The notes: generated by a model not told the origin, from the sequence alone. DNA of 27,549 nucleotides from Chara braunii (GCA_003427395.1 BFEA01000119.1:2243916-2271464); one strand, 5' to 3'. Shown: positions 1 to 10,790, counted from the first letter of the stretch. Translations and numbers: made by a program.

Positions 1-228
1 GGGGGGGGGGGGGAGGAGGCATCAAAATCAGTCGATTGGATAAACCGATTGATTGATTGAGAGAGAGAGAGAGAAAGAGACCCAGACCGCCGCCGATATC
101 CACATCGGGATCACGATCGGGGTCGGTGTCGAAATTGGGGTTTGGATCATTTGGGGGCGTTCGCTACGTAGCCACTGCGCAAAGAATCGGAGTCCAGATC
201 GTGGTCGAGATTGAGACGGGGGAGAGGT

Positions 229-297
229 CGGCGATCGATTGATCGATCAATCGATCAACCAACCAACCAACCAATCCATCCATCCATCCATCCATCC

Positions 298-335
<38 letters not shown>

Positions 336-837
336 ATCAACCAAATGCGTGTTCGGAGGAGGGTCGGTGGTGGGGCATGCGAGAATACCCTGACGTAGGT
401 GTCACCACCATGAACGGTGAGCACGTATGTGCCACCACGACGTTTGTGCACGCAGAGGATTGGGATCAAGCTCGGGGAGGTTGGGGATCGGGGTCGGGCA
501 GGGTTTTTCAATTACGGAAAAAAAACATAAGAAAAGAAAAAAAAACGAAGAAAAAAAAAAGACGTGGAGGTTTGCCACGTTACCAATCAATCAATCAATC
601 AGTCAATCAATCCTCAATTGATTGATTGGTTGATTGATCGATTGAAAGAAGCGAAAAAGCGAAAGTGGCGAAAAGGTGAAAAAAAAACGTGGTGGGGGGA
701 GGGAGCACCCGACCCCACCAATCAATCAATCAATCAATCAATCAAGCAAGCAATCAATCAATCAAGCAATCAAGCAATCAAGCAATCAGTCAATCAATCA
801 ATCAATCAATTAATCAATCAATCAATCAATCGCGATT

Positions 838-876
<39 letters not shown>

Positions 877-880
877 TGCG
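229..880. repeat. ATCA/GATT tetranucleotide microsatellite clusters
   Basis: Three dense runs of ATCA (complement TGAT), at about 229-345, 583-640 and 716-878, are separated by G-rich and A-rich unique DNA. Long ORFs full of Ser-Ile-Asn-Gln run through them, but only because a four-base repeat without stops is open in several frames. The sequence also begins with a run of G at 1-13. I see no gene here. Confidence 0.95.
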
Positions 881-896
881 TTTTCGAGTCGGGATC

Positions 897-1230
897 GCGC
901 TCTCTCTCTCTTTCTCTGTTTCTCTCTCTCACTCTTTCTCTCTCGGATCGATTGAAAGAAGCAGAAGAAGACGAAGACGAAGACGAAGAAGAAGAAAAAG
1001 AAGAAGAAGAAGAAGAAGAAGAAGAAGAAGACCAAGAAGAAAAAGACGTAGAAGAAGACGAAAAAGAAGATGAAGAAGAAGACAAAAAATCCACAAAGAC
1101 GAAGAAGAAAACGACGAAGAAGAAGTAGACAAAGAAGAAGTAGACGAAGAAGATGATGAAAACGAAAACGAAGACGAGGTAGACGAAGAAGACGAAGAAG
1201 AAGAAGAAGAAGAAGAAGAAGAAGAACCTA
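897..1230. repeat. CT-rich tract followed by GAA/GAC purine-rich tract
   Basis: 897-945 is almost pure pyrimidine on the plus strand. 956-1228 is an imperfect GAA/GAC trinucleotide array. Together they form adjoining pyrimidine-rich and purine-rich blocks. The plus strand could read as Glu/Asp/Lys repeats and the minus strand as poly-Ser/Phe. The translations are low-complexity and I do not call them genes. The array lies directly upstream of the plus-strand gag-like fragment that begins near 1294. Confidence 0.9.
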
Positions 1231-1293
1231 GCAGCAAAAGTCATATCTTCCTCTTCTCTTCTTCTCGTCAAATCTGAATGTCGCAAAATCCAA

Positions 1294-2045
1294 ATGTTCC
1301 AAAATCTGAATGCGTTTTTTTTAGAATGGAGAGAAACCATAATAGAGGCAAAAACAAAACTAAGAGAGGACGTCGGAGAGCCCGGAGAGTTTTCCAACGA
1401 CATAGTTGACGAAATTTCGTTAAGAACTTTGAAAGTTAACTCACGCTATTCAAAGGCTGTGTTGACCACTGCTTTAGTTGTCTGAGCCGAGGGAGAGGAC
1501 GCTGACTTCGAGGCATTGCGATAAATACTAGAAGGATCAATCGAAAGAGTCTTAATTGCCTTGAACCGAGTATCCGAAAATTAGATAGGAGAGATGGATG
1601 CCGATGGGGCTTATTTGACTTCGATAGGAGGTGACGTGAAAACGCAAGAGTCAAGGACTAACAACCCTGAGAGGAGGATGGGCGGGGAAACTATAAACGA
1701 CGCTGAAAGACCGAGGAAGGTCTTAAAAGAGTTAGAGATTTGGGCCAAAGAGTTGGAAGCGCGTAGTGAAAAGGACGAAGGTTGGAGGAGAGAGATCTTG
1801 ACTAGGCCCAGAGCACCAAGGTTTACTGATTCAAGAGTTAGGGAGTCATGGAAAGAAGTTTCCAATGAGCCTTACAGAACGAGCCCCTACTCTATGGCGT
1901 ACTCATAAGACTCCTATGTGCCCCCTTTCTTTGGGGCCCCAGTGTACCAACCGTCGGCTTTGTTCGAGATCCAAACGATCTTCACAGGAAAGAACGTCTA
2001 TGAATTTCTGGACGACTGTGAGGTTATTGGAATAAGAGGAGAATG
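1294..2045 (+). pseudogene. Gag-like retrotransposon fragment (broken, 3' truncated)
   Basis: One plus-strand frame stays protein-like from about 1294 to about 2040 but is cut by in-frame stops at about 1483, 1525, 1582 and 1906. The longest open part (1594-1908) is charged and helical in character, with the words KELEIWAKELEARSEKDEGW. After the 1906 stop the same frame continues with FTGKNVYEFLDDCEVIGI, which resembles the aromatic-rich start of a retrotransposon capsid domain (the F-x-G-x-x-x-x-x-F-L pattern). The similarity ends near 2045, where a minus-strand gag takes over, so the 3' part of the capsid is missing. The assignment to gag is inference from motif style. A decayed host gene is less likely. 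Confidence 0.5.
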
Positions 2046-4244
2046 TCTGTCGATCACCCTTTCCACATCGAAACCTTCTTCCAACCGAACCGCGTATTTC
2101 TTTTTCTTAGGTGGCACATCGCGCAAAACCGGTTCAACTTCCGCTCGGCTTTCCCTCTTCCTGGCCCTATGTTCCGCTCTTTGATCTTCTTCCTGACGCA
2201 GCCTCTCATCCTCTTCTTCATCCTCGTCGTTATCTTCCACTTTTACCGTTTCCTTCCTTTTCTCTGGCTCAGGTTCTTTTCGAGAAGGCCTTTGACTCGC
2301 ACTGGCCTTAGCCTGGCCTCGAGTACGGGAAGCCTGCGCCAGCCTTTCTTGCGGTGTAGGAGGTTTAGTCATCATTTCGGACCGAGGGCCTGACCCCACG
2401 GTGGCCACCCCGGGTCGTCCCGGCATGGACTCTGGGCCAGAATCATAGAGGAAGACCTTGGGGGTACTAGCCCTCCACTCCTTCACTTCTTCGCAGAGCC
2501 TACTAACTTTTGTTGGTATCTCCCTACTTTGTCCAACAGGTCTTCCATCTTCCCCAGCAGGACCGACGTGGGCTCTACCTTTTCCTCCTCACTCTCGTCC
2601 TCTGACTCGACGACTATGGACTCTTCTTTTATAACCCCTGCCCATAGCCTTTGGGTCACTTCCTCATCACTTCCCACCTCCTCTACTCTAGTTGGTGGGT
2701 CCTCTTTCTCCTGCCATAACCTGAACGTGGTAGGAGGAGCTTGTCGTGCCGCCACTCTCCGCTGGGCCTCCGCCCTTACTCCACCAGGGACCTTTCTATC
2801 GATACTCTCCGAACTGATCGTATAGGTCTCCATCCATGTTAGAGTAGATCAGTCCCACTCTCTCGTCCTCCCGCCTTGTGTTGCAGAACCGTATAGTGTG
2901 ACCTTGCTTGTCGCAGTGTTGACATATGGCGGTCCTCCAATCAAAACGGGTTCTTCCGCCCCCCTGGTTCCCTTGATTACCTTGGCTACCCTGATTCCCC
3001 TGGCCCTGGTAACCTTGATTATCCCATTGACCTCCTCGACCACCGCCAATCTTGCCGTGTCCTCTTCCACCACCTCTCCCTCCATTCCCTTGATTTCCTT
3101 GGCCTTGATTACCCCCAGCCGCCACACTATCCTGTGAGCTTGGTGCGGGCGACGGAGGCGGCGCCGTGGGTTGAGCCTGAACGGCGGGGAAGTTTGGAGG
3201 TGGCATACTTGTTTGGGGCCTAGCGTATGGCACTACTTGTCCAAGCGGGGTTGGGCTTCCCCAAGGTACATATATATTGAATATGGGTCATGGCCACTGC
3301 CCGAACGGGTACCGATACTTGCGAAGGACCCGCACTACTTGACGGGGCCGACACACTCGGGGGCGCGGCTACCACTGCTTGGGGCACCTGCCCCTTCCCA
3401 GAGCCCTGTCCTCCTTGTGCTAAGTTGCGCTGCTTACGTTGCGTCTTTGAGAGGTGCTGGGGCACTGGCTCCTCTTTTTCCCATCCTTCCTGGACAATTT
3501 CCTCTACCACGGCCTCCTTTGCCTTTGCTTGGACCGCCATTACCACCTTCCTTCGTATCACCGCGTCTAATTCTGCTAGTACGTAAGTGACAATCTTTTT
3601 TACTCCTGGGTCCCAGATGCTATGGCGTCCCTTTCCTTCCTCTTCTACCTTTGCAACCGCACCTGGTGCTGCTCCACTTGATCTAGGTTTCCATCCTCCA
3701 CCCCTTTGTCGATAGTAGCCCAGGTGAGCGTCGCGCTCCCTCTCCCATGGCTTGTCAGTTCTGATGCCTCCGACGTGGTGAGCGGCCCCAGAAAGATGGC
3801 GCACTGGGCTTCCTCTGACATTCCATGCACTTTCCTTACCTTTTTCTTAAATTCCTGCACGAATGCCCCGATAGTGGTGAAGTCGTCCTTGTTCATGGCC
3901 TCCAGATCCGTCATGGTTAGCAGGTCGTCACCCAACCTGTACTTCCTTTGCATCCCCTCTCTAAACCTGGCCCAACTACCATTGGCGTCGTCGACCACTT
4001 TCTGCACCTCCTGATGGTGCCCATGAAGTACGCATTTCATAATTCGTTGGAACTTTACTGTGTCTGCTAACCCCACCAGCGCTTGGTCAACCAAGTCCAG
4101 CCAGTCGGACACTCGTTCTCCTTTGAAGTGGAATGTGTCGACTTTTGGGACATTGCTTGGCATCCTCTCTCGCCTGTCCAGCACCTCGATGACGTCATCG
4201 AGGGTCAGGGGCTTTCCTGAGTTGTCGCCTATTCCTCCCGTCAT
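1998..4244 (-). pseudogene. Ty3/Gypsy-type Gag pseudogene with CCHC zinc knuckle
   Basis: The ATG at 4244 opens about 200 residues with a capsid-type core (FHFKGERVSDWLDLVDQA, then WARFREGMQRKYRLGDD and FVQEFKKKVRKVHGM). A Gln-rich linker, a Gly/Asn/Gln-rich stretch and a zinc knuckle CQHCDKQGHTIRFC (CX2CX4HX4C, about 2900-2940) follow. The tail is acidic and coiled-coil-like, ending near KKKKYAVRLEEGFDVERVID. Gag would form the retroelement particle and package its RNA. The frame is broken by a stop near 3645 and by shifts near 3615, 3270, 2800 and 2495, so it is inactive. It ends just before the protease would be expected and abuts an opposite-strand gag fragment at about 2045. Its start lies about 340 bases downstream of a tRNA-Asp primer site. 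Confidence 0.85.
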
Positions 4245-4585
4245 CCTGGCCGTCTGTTTTTCACTTAACTTCCCTGTTTATAAGAAGAGATAAGAAAGAG
4301 AAGTTCACTCAGCACCTTACCTCATCACAATCCTATTGAACTAACCGCTTAGCCCCTAAGCACTCCCGGCTTAGCTGACACTAGTATTCTTTTCACTCTA
4401 AGACTTACGTCAACAAAGCCTATTTCCACGATGAGTTTTCCCGCATAATCATCTCAGTCACCCAAACAACCATACAACACCTTCCTTCTTATAGGTTTAT
4501 TCAGATTTTCCCCACTCATGCCTGATTTCCTCTTGACTCTAATACCCGGATGTCGTTCCACCAGAGACAACGGCAGGCAACCGTT

Positions 4586-4604
4586 ATCCCCGGCAACGGC
4601 GCCA
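4586..4604 (-). other. Primer-binding site for tRNA-Asp
   Basis: The plus strand here reads ATCCCCGGCAACGGCGCCA. This equals the 3' end of plant tRNA-Asp(GUC) including CCA, so the minus strand is complementary to it and begins TGGCGCC. This is the normal place where a reverse-transcribing element captures its primer. The minus-strand gag starts about 340 bases downstream, in the correct orientation. tRNA-Asp priming is known for some plant Ty3/Gypsy lineages, for example Athila-type elements. The tRNA sequence was recalled, not searched. Confidence 0.85.
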
Positions 4605-4608
4605 GGGT

Positions 4609-4751
4609 TGTCAGGCGGGGGCTCCCAGAGGCAAAGCCGGCGTAGGGGTTTGACCCCTGGACGGTGCAGGCTGCGGCTGCGCACCCCCCTGTATTTTTTT
4701 ATTTATTATTTTTTTATGTTTATTTTTTCACTTTTTTTTTACTTTTTTTGT
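4609..4751 (-). repeat. Putative inner (U5-side) end of the 5' LTR
   Basis: Four bases beyond the primer-binding site, the plus strand begins TGTCAGG. This is the expected terminal dinucleotide (CA on the minus strand) of a long terminal repeat. The segment is GC-rich to about 4690. It is then very T-rich to 4750, which on the minus strand gives A-rich DNA with several AATAAA-like hexamers suitable for polyadenylation. The far end of the LTR cannot be located. It may run into the large tandem units that start at 4752, whose minus strand also carries TATAAAAAA near 5830-5840. The boundary call rests only on adjacency to the primer site. Confidence 0.45.
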
Positions 4752-5477
4752 CAGGGAACCTGTCGAGCGCATCGGTCCGGCACCGCACAGGGCAGCGTGG
4801 GACCCTCCGGGCCACGTCACGCAGGAGTTGGTCTTTAATCCTTCGTCGCAAATATACATGGAGTTTCCGCAAAGCCGCTCTGACCGAGTGCGTCAGCCAT
4901 ACCTCTCGCGAGCTCCTACGACAGGATATGGCCTACGCGAGGCACAACTTACCTCCACCTTACGGGAGTTGTCACCTCCTTTCGGTGGGCGTATCCCCGC
5001 CGAGCTACCAGTCCACGGTACGAAAGATAATCAAATGCAATCGCAGAGGTGGACCAGCCGAGGGCGTTTCTCGTTCGCTGTAGCATAGGGGGTACGTGCG
5101 GTAGTACTCCTCTGTCAGACCCACGTGCGAACCGACATCTTGGGGGGCTGAAGTCCCGATTGCGATCCGTCGTCGGTCGACTAGGACGCATCCCACACGC
5201 CACACGCACACCACTATAAAGAACATAAAAATAAAACGCACTCATACCCGCACATACACGAAACGACACAAAACAAACAACGCGACAACGCTCCTAGTCC
5301 CTCGATAGCCATCCCATAACTTCCTGACGCGGAAATCGGATAGGCATTGCGAGCAAGACTTAGTATAAAACTGCGCGGACGCAGGGTCCTCTTATATCGA
5401 CTCCTACGTAGTCGTAGTGATGGCGTACTATGTAGTGCCCATAATCAAGCGGTCCCTCGTGGATCCGAGTACCGCGT

Positions 5478-5495
5478 ATGACACCCAAGTGTCAT
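5478..5495. repeat. Hairpin with compensatory change (copy 1)
   Basis: ATGACAC-CCAA-GTGTCAT forms a perfect 7-bp stem. The equivalent place in copy 2 (8621-8636) is CGACAC-TCAA-GTGTCG. There a T-A pair of the stem has become a C-G pair, so pairing is retained although both arms changed. Confidence 0.6.
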
Positions 5496-6247
5496 TCTCG
5501 AAGTATCGTGATGGTCTAATCCCTCACGATATTGCACGGCTGAAGGAATAGTTGTGCGGCCGCCGCGAGACCTTCGGTCTTTGGCCTGAGAGTCTCGGCA
5601 GGCAGGGCAAGTAGGTTTTGCGCGGGGGAAACTTCCTTCCGTGCAGAGCCCAGGGCTTGGGATGTCCTGGATAAGGACCTTGAATCCCGTCCCAGGACCA
5701 ACGTCCGACTAAGAAATTGTCAAAAAGTATACAATCAACGGAGGGGTTTTCCTGCCCTTTTCGCAACCTTAAACCCTATTTAACTCTTAATAGGCTGGCC
5801 CCTTGGGTCGTGCGAACTTCCAACACAGCTACACATACTTTTTTATACATATGTAAGGGGGGAATAGTATGTGACGATCACTTCTCACAATCACAGTGGG
5901 GCTCCTCACAGCCATATGTATATGTGTGATCGCCGACAGTCAAATCTGAAACTCGAACCACAGAGCATACCTGTAATCACATCAAAGAGTCAAACAAAGT
6001 CCACGCACTACACGGAGTCAACCCCAACCACTTTCTATACTTATACCCCTCGCTTTAGCCATGCAAGCCCCAATCTCTAACCAACCAACTATAATTAAAT
6101 ACTCAGTACCTTTGTTAAACGGTCATTCAATAAAAATCCGGGTGAAGCCTTAACAAAACAGGTAAAATCACCATGGCTAAAGCCTTTTAGATTGAGTATT
6201 GAGGGTGAGTTGGAATTGAGTCGTAAACCGGCGAATCGGCAACCGAC

Positions 6248-6266
6248 CTGTTATCAGTGATAACAG
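6248..6266. repeat. Palindrome CTGTTATCA-G-TGATAACAG (copy 1)
   Basis: A perfect 9-bp inverted repeat around one central base. It is retained in copy 2 at 9905-9921 with 8-bp arms, in a locally well-conserved block (GTCGTAAACCG upstream). It could be a protein-binding palindrome or a tight hairpin. The function is unknown. Confidence 0.7.
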
Positions 6267-6540
6267 AAGGTGATCCTCGTGGGATCAAAGTTGAATCTGG
6301 TCCAAAATCCTGAATCGAATCGTTCAAAGAAGGACCTGTAACACGAAACAGACCAATGTTCAGGCTAAACTTATAAGCGCACAAGGAATTATCTCCATAC
6401 CCTGTTCTTACATAAATCCTCCTGATAATATAGCCTAAGTCTATCTCTGCGCACGTGCCTGAGAAAAAAGACAGACTTTTGGCATCATCCTCCCATCCCA
6501 GGGTGGATTGCCAGAATCGTCACCCGTCGAAATATAATAT

Positions 6541-7140
6541 AACTCCTCTAAATTAAAAAAAATTCGGCAGCTATTCTCATAGGAAAAGTGTCATCGCAGA
6601 ATTTATACAAGCCCAAAAATCAAACTTTTGGATTGTAGAAAGTCAAAATTTGTCGAACTCCTTGAATTAGCAAAAATTTCGGCAGCACTTCTTTTAGAAA
6701 GGAAGGCTTTCCAGATTTATACTAAGTCAGATATAAACTCAAATGCAAAATTTGAGTTATGTTAAGACAAAATTTAACTAACTCCTTAGATTTGTAGAAA
6801 TTCGGCAGCGCTTCTCGTAGAGAAAGTGTTATTTCAAGATTTATACAAAGCTAAGTTCAGAATCTGAAATGACTTTGATTTTTCCAGGTCCAATTTTGTC
6901 TAACTCCTTGAACTTGCAAAAGTTTTGGCAGCACTTCCTTTAGAAAGAAAGATTTTCCATATTTTTAATAAGTCAAAAAGTAAAAAAGGACTGGATCTTA
7001 AAAAAGACAAAGTTTTGACTAACTCCTTGGTTTTGTAGAAATTTCGGCAGCACTTCCCGTAGAGAAAGTGGCTTATCAAGATTTATACAAAACCAAAGTA
7101 CAACAAAAAATCCTAGAAAATGCAGAAATTGATCTAAGTA
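6541..7140. repeat. Tandem array of about 121-bp units, copy 1
   Basis: Units start with AACTCC at 6541, 6656, 6780, 6902 and 7021 (spacings 115, 124, 122 and 119). Each carries the motif AAATTTCGGCAGCRCTTCC followed by a TAGA-rich stretch. Two unit types alternate. One has GAATTAGCAAAA and TAAGTCAGATAT; the other has TTTTGTAGAAA, CGTAGAGAAAGTG and GATTTATACAAAG. The real period is therefore a dimer of about 243 bp. The array is A/T-rich and non-coding. Confidence 0.85.
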
Positions 7141-7383
7141 AAATAAATCTCAGCTCAGAAAATGCAGAAATTGAAACTAACTCCTATGGCTCTAGCACGT
7201 GGCGAGCAACTAAAGCAATTACCTATCAACTGAAACTCAGACTAAGTAGTGGCATCACTCAGTCACATGCAGGTCAAACCACAAAGGTAAGTACTCACAC
7301 CATCCCCAAGTCAACTTAGCACACAATAATTCATAGTCTTTCAATGATTTATCCCATTATACCCAGCTTACATAGGGCATAAA

Positions 7384-7862
7384 GCTAGACCACCCAAACT
7401 TATGGAATATGTCTAGCCCTACCATGAAGTTTACACAAACATTGGGCACAACAACTTTGTTCTTCTTTGGGCATGTGACTAAGTCACCCTAGCCGTCCTG
7501 AACTGTTTAAGTATCCAGGATTTTATATAATTGTCTGCACTTTAGTCTTTTGACGTAGCATATAACTGAGCCGATCATCTTCAGCTCAAGACCCAGTCTG
7601 CCCCTTCGTACCACACTTTTATTCTTAATTAATACTCTCTGCAGTTGGTGATAAGCTATAGTCAGACCACCCAAACTTATGGAACCCTGTCTGACTAGCT
7701 TGTTCATAGGTAATATAATAATAGAGTATAACCAAGTTATAACCTTCTGGTTCCAGCATGTGCGAGGCGGTGGACCAAGACCACTCAGCCTAATTCATTT
7801 CTTTTAAAGCCTAAGCAGGAAGAGGTTGAGTCACCCAAACTTATGGAACATGCTCAGACCTC
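7384..7862. repeat. AACTTA-loop hairpins, three copies (copy 1)
   Basis: Three hairpins share an inner CCA-AACTTA-TGG. At 7384-7417 the outer arms are GCTAGAC/GTCTAGC. At 7659-7697 they are TAGTCAGAC/GTCTGACTA, extendable to 12 pairs with a 2-base bulge. At 7822-7862 they are GAGGTTGAG/CTCAGACCTC with one bulged base. The outer arms differ between copies yet remain complementary. Nothing protein-coding overlaps them. Confidence 0.85.
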
Positions 7863-8620
7863 CTCGTTCAGGAACTAAAGAGACTGACAAGAACCTAAAG
7901 TAAACAAGGCGATGTCCAGCGCATCGGTCCGGCACCGCACAAGGCAGCGCGGGACCCTCCCGGCCGCGTCACGCAGGAGTTGGTCTTAATCCTCGTCCCG
8001 AATACATGATGGAGCTTCCACAAGCCGCTCCGGCCGAGTGCACCAGTCATACCTCTCGCGAGTCCCTACGACAGGATAGGGCCTACGCGAGGCACGACTT
8101 ACCTCACCTTACGGGAGTTGTCACCTCCCTTCGGTGGGCGTATCCCCGTCGGGCTACCAGTCCATAGTACGAAAGCTAATCAGTTGCAATCGCAGAGGTG
8201 GACCAGCCGAGGGCGTTTCTCGTTCGCTGTAGCATAGGGGGTATGCGCGGTAATACACCTCTATCGGACCCGCACACAAATCGACATCTTGGGGGACTGA
8301 AGTCCCAAACGCGGCCCGTCGTCGGTCGACGAGGACGCATCCCACACACCACGCGCACACCACTTTGCGAACACAAAAAAAATAAAACACACACACATAC
8401 AAAACAACGCGACAACGCTCCTAGCCCCTCGGTAGTTGTCCCATAACTTTCTGATGCGGAAATCGGATAGGCGTCGCGTGAGAGACTTAGTACAAAACCG
8501 CGCGGACGCAGGGCCTACTCATATCGACTAGCAATACAATCATACGCAAGCAGTCGCAATGATGGCGTACCATGTAGTACCTATACTCATGCGGTCCTCG
8601 TTAATCTTGAGGGTCGCATT

Positions 8621-8636
8621 CGACACTCAAGTGTCG
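8621..8636. repeat. Hairpin with compensatory change (copy 2)
   Basis: CGACAC-TCAA-GTGTCG is the counterpart of the 5478-5495 hairpin. It lies just before the copy-2-specific segment. Confidence 0.6.
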
Positions 8637-8639
8637 GCT

Positions 8640-9135
8640 GACACGCGCCTTGAGGGTTAATCTCTTGACGCTGGACAACCGCCGAGCGCGGTTGAAGACC
8701 ACACACCCTCTTTTGCACTCTGTGCAGAAGCGGTTGGTACACAGGTCCATACCTGTGGTGGCAGTCGTTTCTTACTGCCCCAGAGATGAGCCCCTCTCCA
8801 AGCCTGGACGGAGGTCAAGGGGTTTGACTTTGACGGCTGTCACGGATTACAACGTCCAACTATAAAACTTAAAAAGCAAAAATAGAGCAGAGGTCTCCTC
8901 TATCTAAAAAAAAAACAAAATCTTGGGGTACCTCCCCCTTTTTGGATGATGCCAGCGGCCTATAATAATCCCAAGCATCCGTGCGTACGTGCGGGTCTCT
9001 TTTGATCCCATAACTTTTAAACGTTAGGGCGTCGAAACGTCGCGCGCAGCATTTTAATATAAAGTCGTGCAGCTGCGGGTCAGTCTCATACCAACCAACG
9101 ATGTCAACTATATGTGGTAATCGCGGCTCCGGCCT
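8640..9135. other. Copy-2-specific segment of about 500 bp
   Basis: Copy 1 has only about 25 bases at the equivalent place, so this is an insertion in copy 2 or a deletion in copy 1. It contains CGGAGGTCAAGGGGTTTGACT followed by CGGATTACAAC (8810-8855). A similar string recurs at about 12531-12568 (GGAGGTCAAAGCTTTTGACT, then CGGATCACAAC), which suggests the segment is part of a wider repeat family. No coding sequence is apparent. Confidence 0.6.
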
Positions 9136-9904
9136 CACGATATTGAATGGTTGAAGGAATATATTGTGAGGGGTTACCCCACACGATATTGAACGGTTGA
9201 AGGACATGTCGTTCGACCCTCGCGACATTTCCGCCTTCAGGGTGGGGTGCCTCGACGGGCAATGCAAATAGGCTCTGTGCGAGGGGAGTCCCTCCCCTGC
9301 AGAGCCTAGGGCTTGGGATGTCCTGGACAAGGACCTTGAATCCCGGCCTAGGACCAACGTCCGACTAGGAAAATCCCCAAGAAGCAAAACAAATAAAAGG
9401 AAGGGCCTTCCCTATGCCTCTCAGTCCTAACCTCTGAGTAGGCTCTTAGTATGGGGCCCCTTGCTCGTGCAGACATTCACCCCAGGTACACCCATGTATA
9501 TATATATATATAAAGGGGCTAAGTATGTGACGATCACTTCTCATAGTCTCATTGGGGTCCCTCACAACCATACGTATATATGTGATCGCAGGCAACCAAT
9601 TCCAGAATCTGATTCACAGCACATATCTGCAATCACATCAACGAGTCAATCAACAACCCACGCACTACACGGAGTCAACCCCAACCATCCTCAACACTCA
9701 TACCCCTCGCTTTAGTCATGCAAGCCCCAACCTCATGTCCAACCAACCTTAATTAAATACTCAGTACCTTTGTTAAATGGTCATTCAATAAAAGTCCAGG
9801 TGAAACCTTAATGAAACAATGAAATCATCAGGGCTAAAACCCTTTAGGTTGGGTGTGAAGGTGAGTTGGAATTGAGTCGTAAACCGACGAATCGGCAACC
9901 GACT

Positions 9905-9921
9905 TGTTATCAGTGATAACA
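9905..9921. repeat. Palindrome TGTTATCA-G-TGATAACA (copy 2)
   Basis: This is the counterpart of the palindrome at 6248-6266. The core is identical while the surrounding DNA has diverged. Confidence 0.7.
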
Positions 9922-10170
9922 GATGATGATCCTCAAGGGATCAAGCTGAATCTAGTCCGGACCTTGAATCAACCATCAAGAGGGTCTGTAACACATGATA
10001 GGTCAATGCCCCAGACTGAACCTATAAGCTCATGGAGGACAATCTTCATATCGTGATCTTACCCAAATCATCCTAGTTAACTATGTTTAAGCCTACCTCT
10101 AAGCAATATGGCAAAATCTTCCTTCAGTTAGAGTGGATTTATCAAAATTGTCACCTGTCAAAATATAATC

Positions 10171-10790
10171 GATCTTCTTTAAACTAAGAAAATTTCGGCA
10201 GCGCTTCCCGTAGGAAAAGTGTCTTTCCATAATTTATATAGGTCCAAATATGAAAGCAGAGATAAACTTTAATTCTGGAAAGTCCAATTTAGTCTAACTC
10301 CCTGAATTAGTAAAAAATTGGGTAGCACTCCCTTTAGAAAAGGAGACTTCCCATATTTTAGCTAAGTCAGATATGAACTTCAAAAGACACTTGAGTTTCA
10401 TTTTAGACAAGATTTAACTAACTCCTTAGTTTTGCAGAAATTTCGGCAGCACTCCCTTTAGAAAAGTGTTATTCCAAAATTTATACAAGGCTAAGTCCAA
10501 AATTTGAAAGTAACTTTGACTTTTCAAAGTCAAATTTTGTCTAACTCCATGAATTAGCAAAAATTTGGGCAGCACTCCCTTTAGAAAAGTAAACTTCCCA
10601 TACTTCAACTAAGTCAGATATAAGAAAAGACAAAGTCTAACTTTTGACAAGTCAAAATTCGACTAACTCCTTGGTTTTGTAAAAATTTCGGCAGCGCTTC
10701 CCGTAGAGAAAGTAGCTTGCCAAGATTTATACAAAGCCAAGTATAAGAAAATATCTCAGAAAATGCAAGAATTGACCTAAGTAAAAAAAA
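10171..10790. repeat. Tandem array of about 121-bp units, copy 2
   Basis: Units start near 10171 and at 10296, 10420, 10543 and 10665 (spacings 122-124). The two unit types alternate as in copy 1, so the dimeric structure predates duplication of the large unit. One unit contains the perfect inverted repeat TTTGACTTT-TC-AAAGTCAAA near 10515. Confidence 0.85.

Larger units (their letters stand above)
4752..7912. repeat. Large tandem unit, copy 1 (about 3.2 kb)
   Basis: The unit begins TGTCGAGCGCATCGGTCCGG and is collinear with copy 2, which begins TGTCCAGCGCATCGGTCCGG at 7913. The two match through GC-rich DNA (4752-5500), a TATA-bearing central part (about 5820-6430), a roughly 121-bp tandem array (6541-7140) and a hairpin zone (7384-7862). 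It ends at AACAAGGCGA, directly against copy 2. I see no protein domain in either copy. It could be a long LTR with internal duplication, or a satellite-like unit. Confidence 0.85.

Noticed and set aside
211-955. Overlapping plus-strand ORFs rich in Ser-Ile-Asn-Gln
   Set aside because: They arise because the ATCA repeat has no stop in several frames. There is no complexity outside the repeat and no domain.
864-1403. Minus-strand ORF of Ser and Phe runs
   Set aside because: Translation of the GAA/GAC array on the opposite strand. It is low complexity and opposes the gag-like frame.
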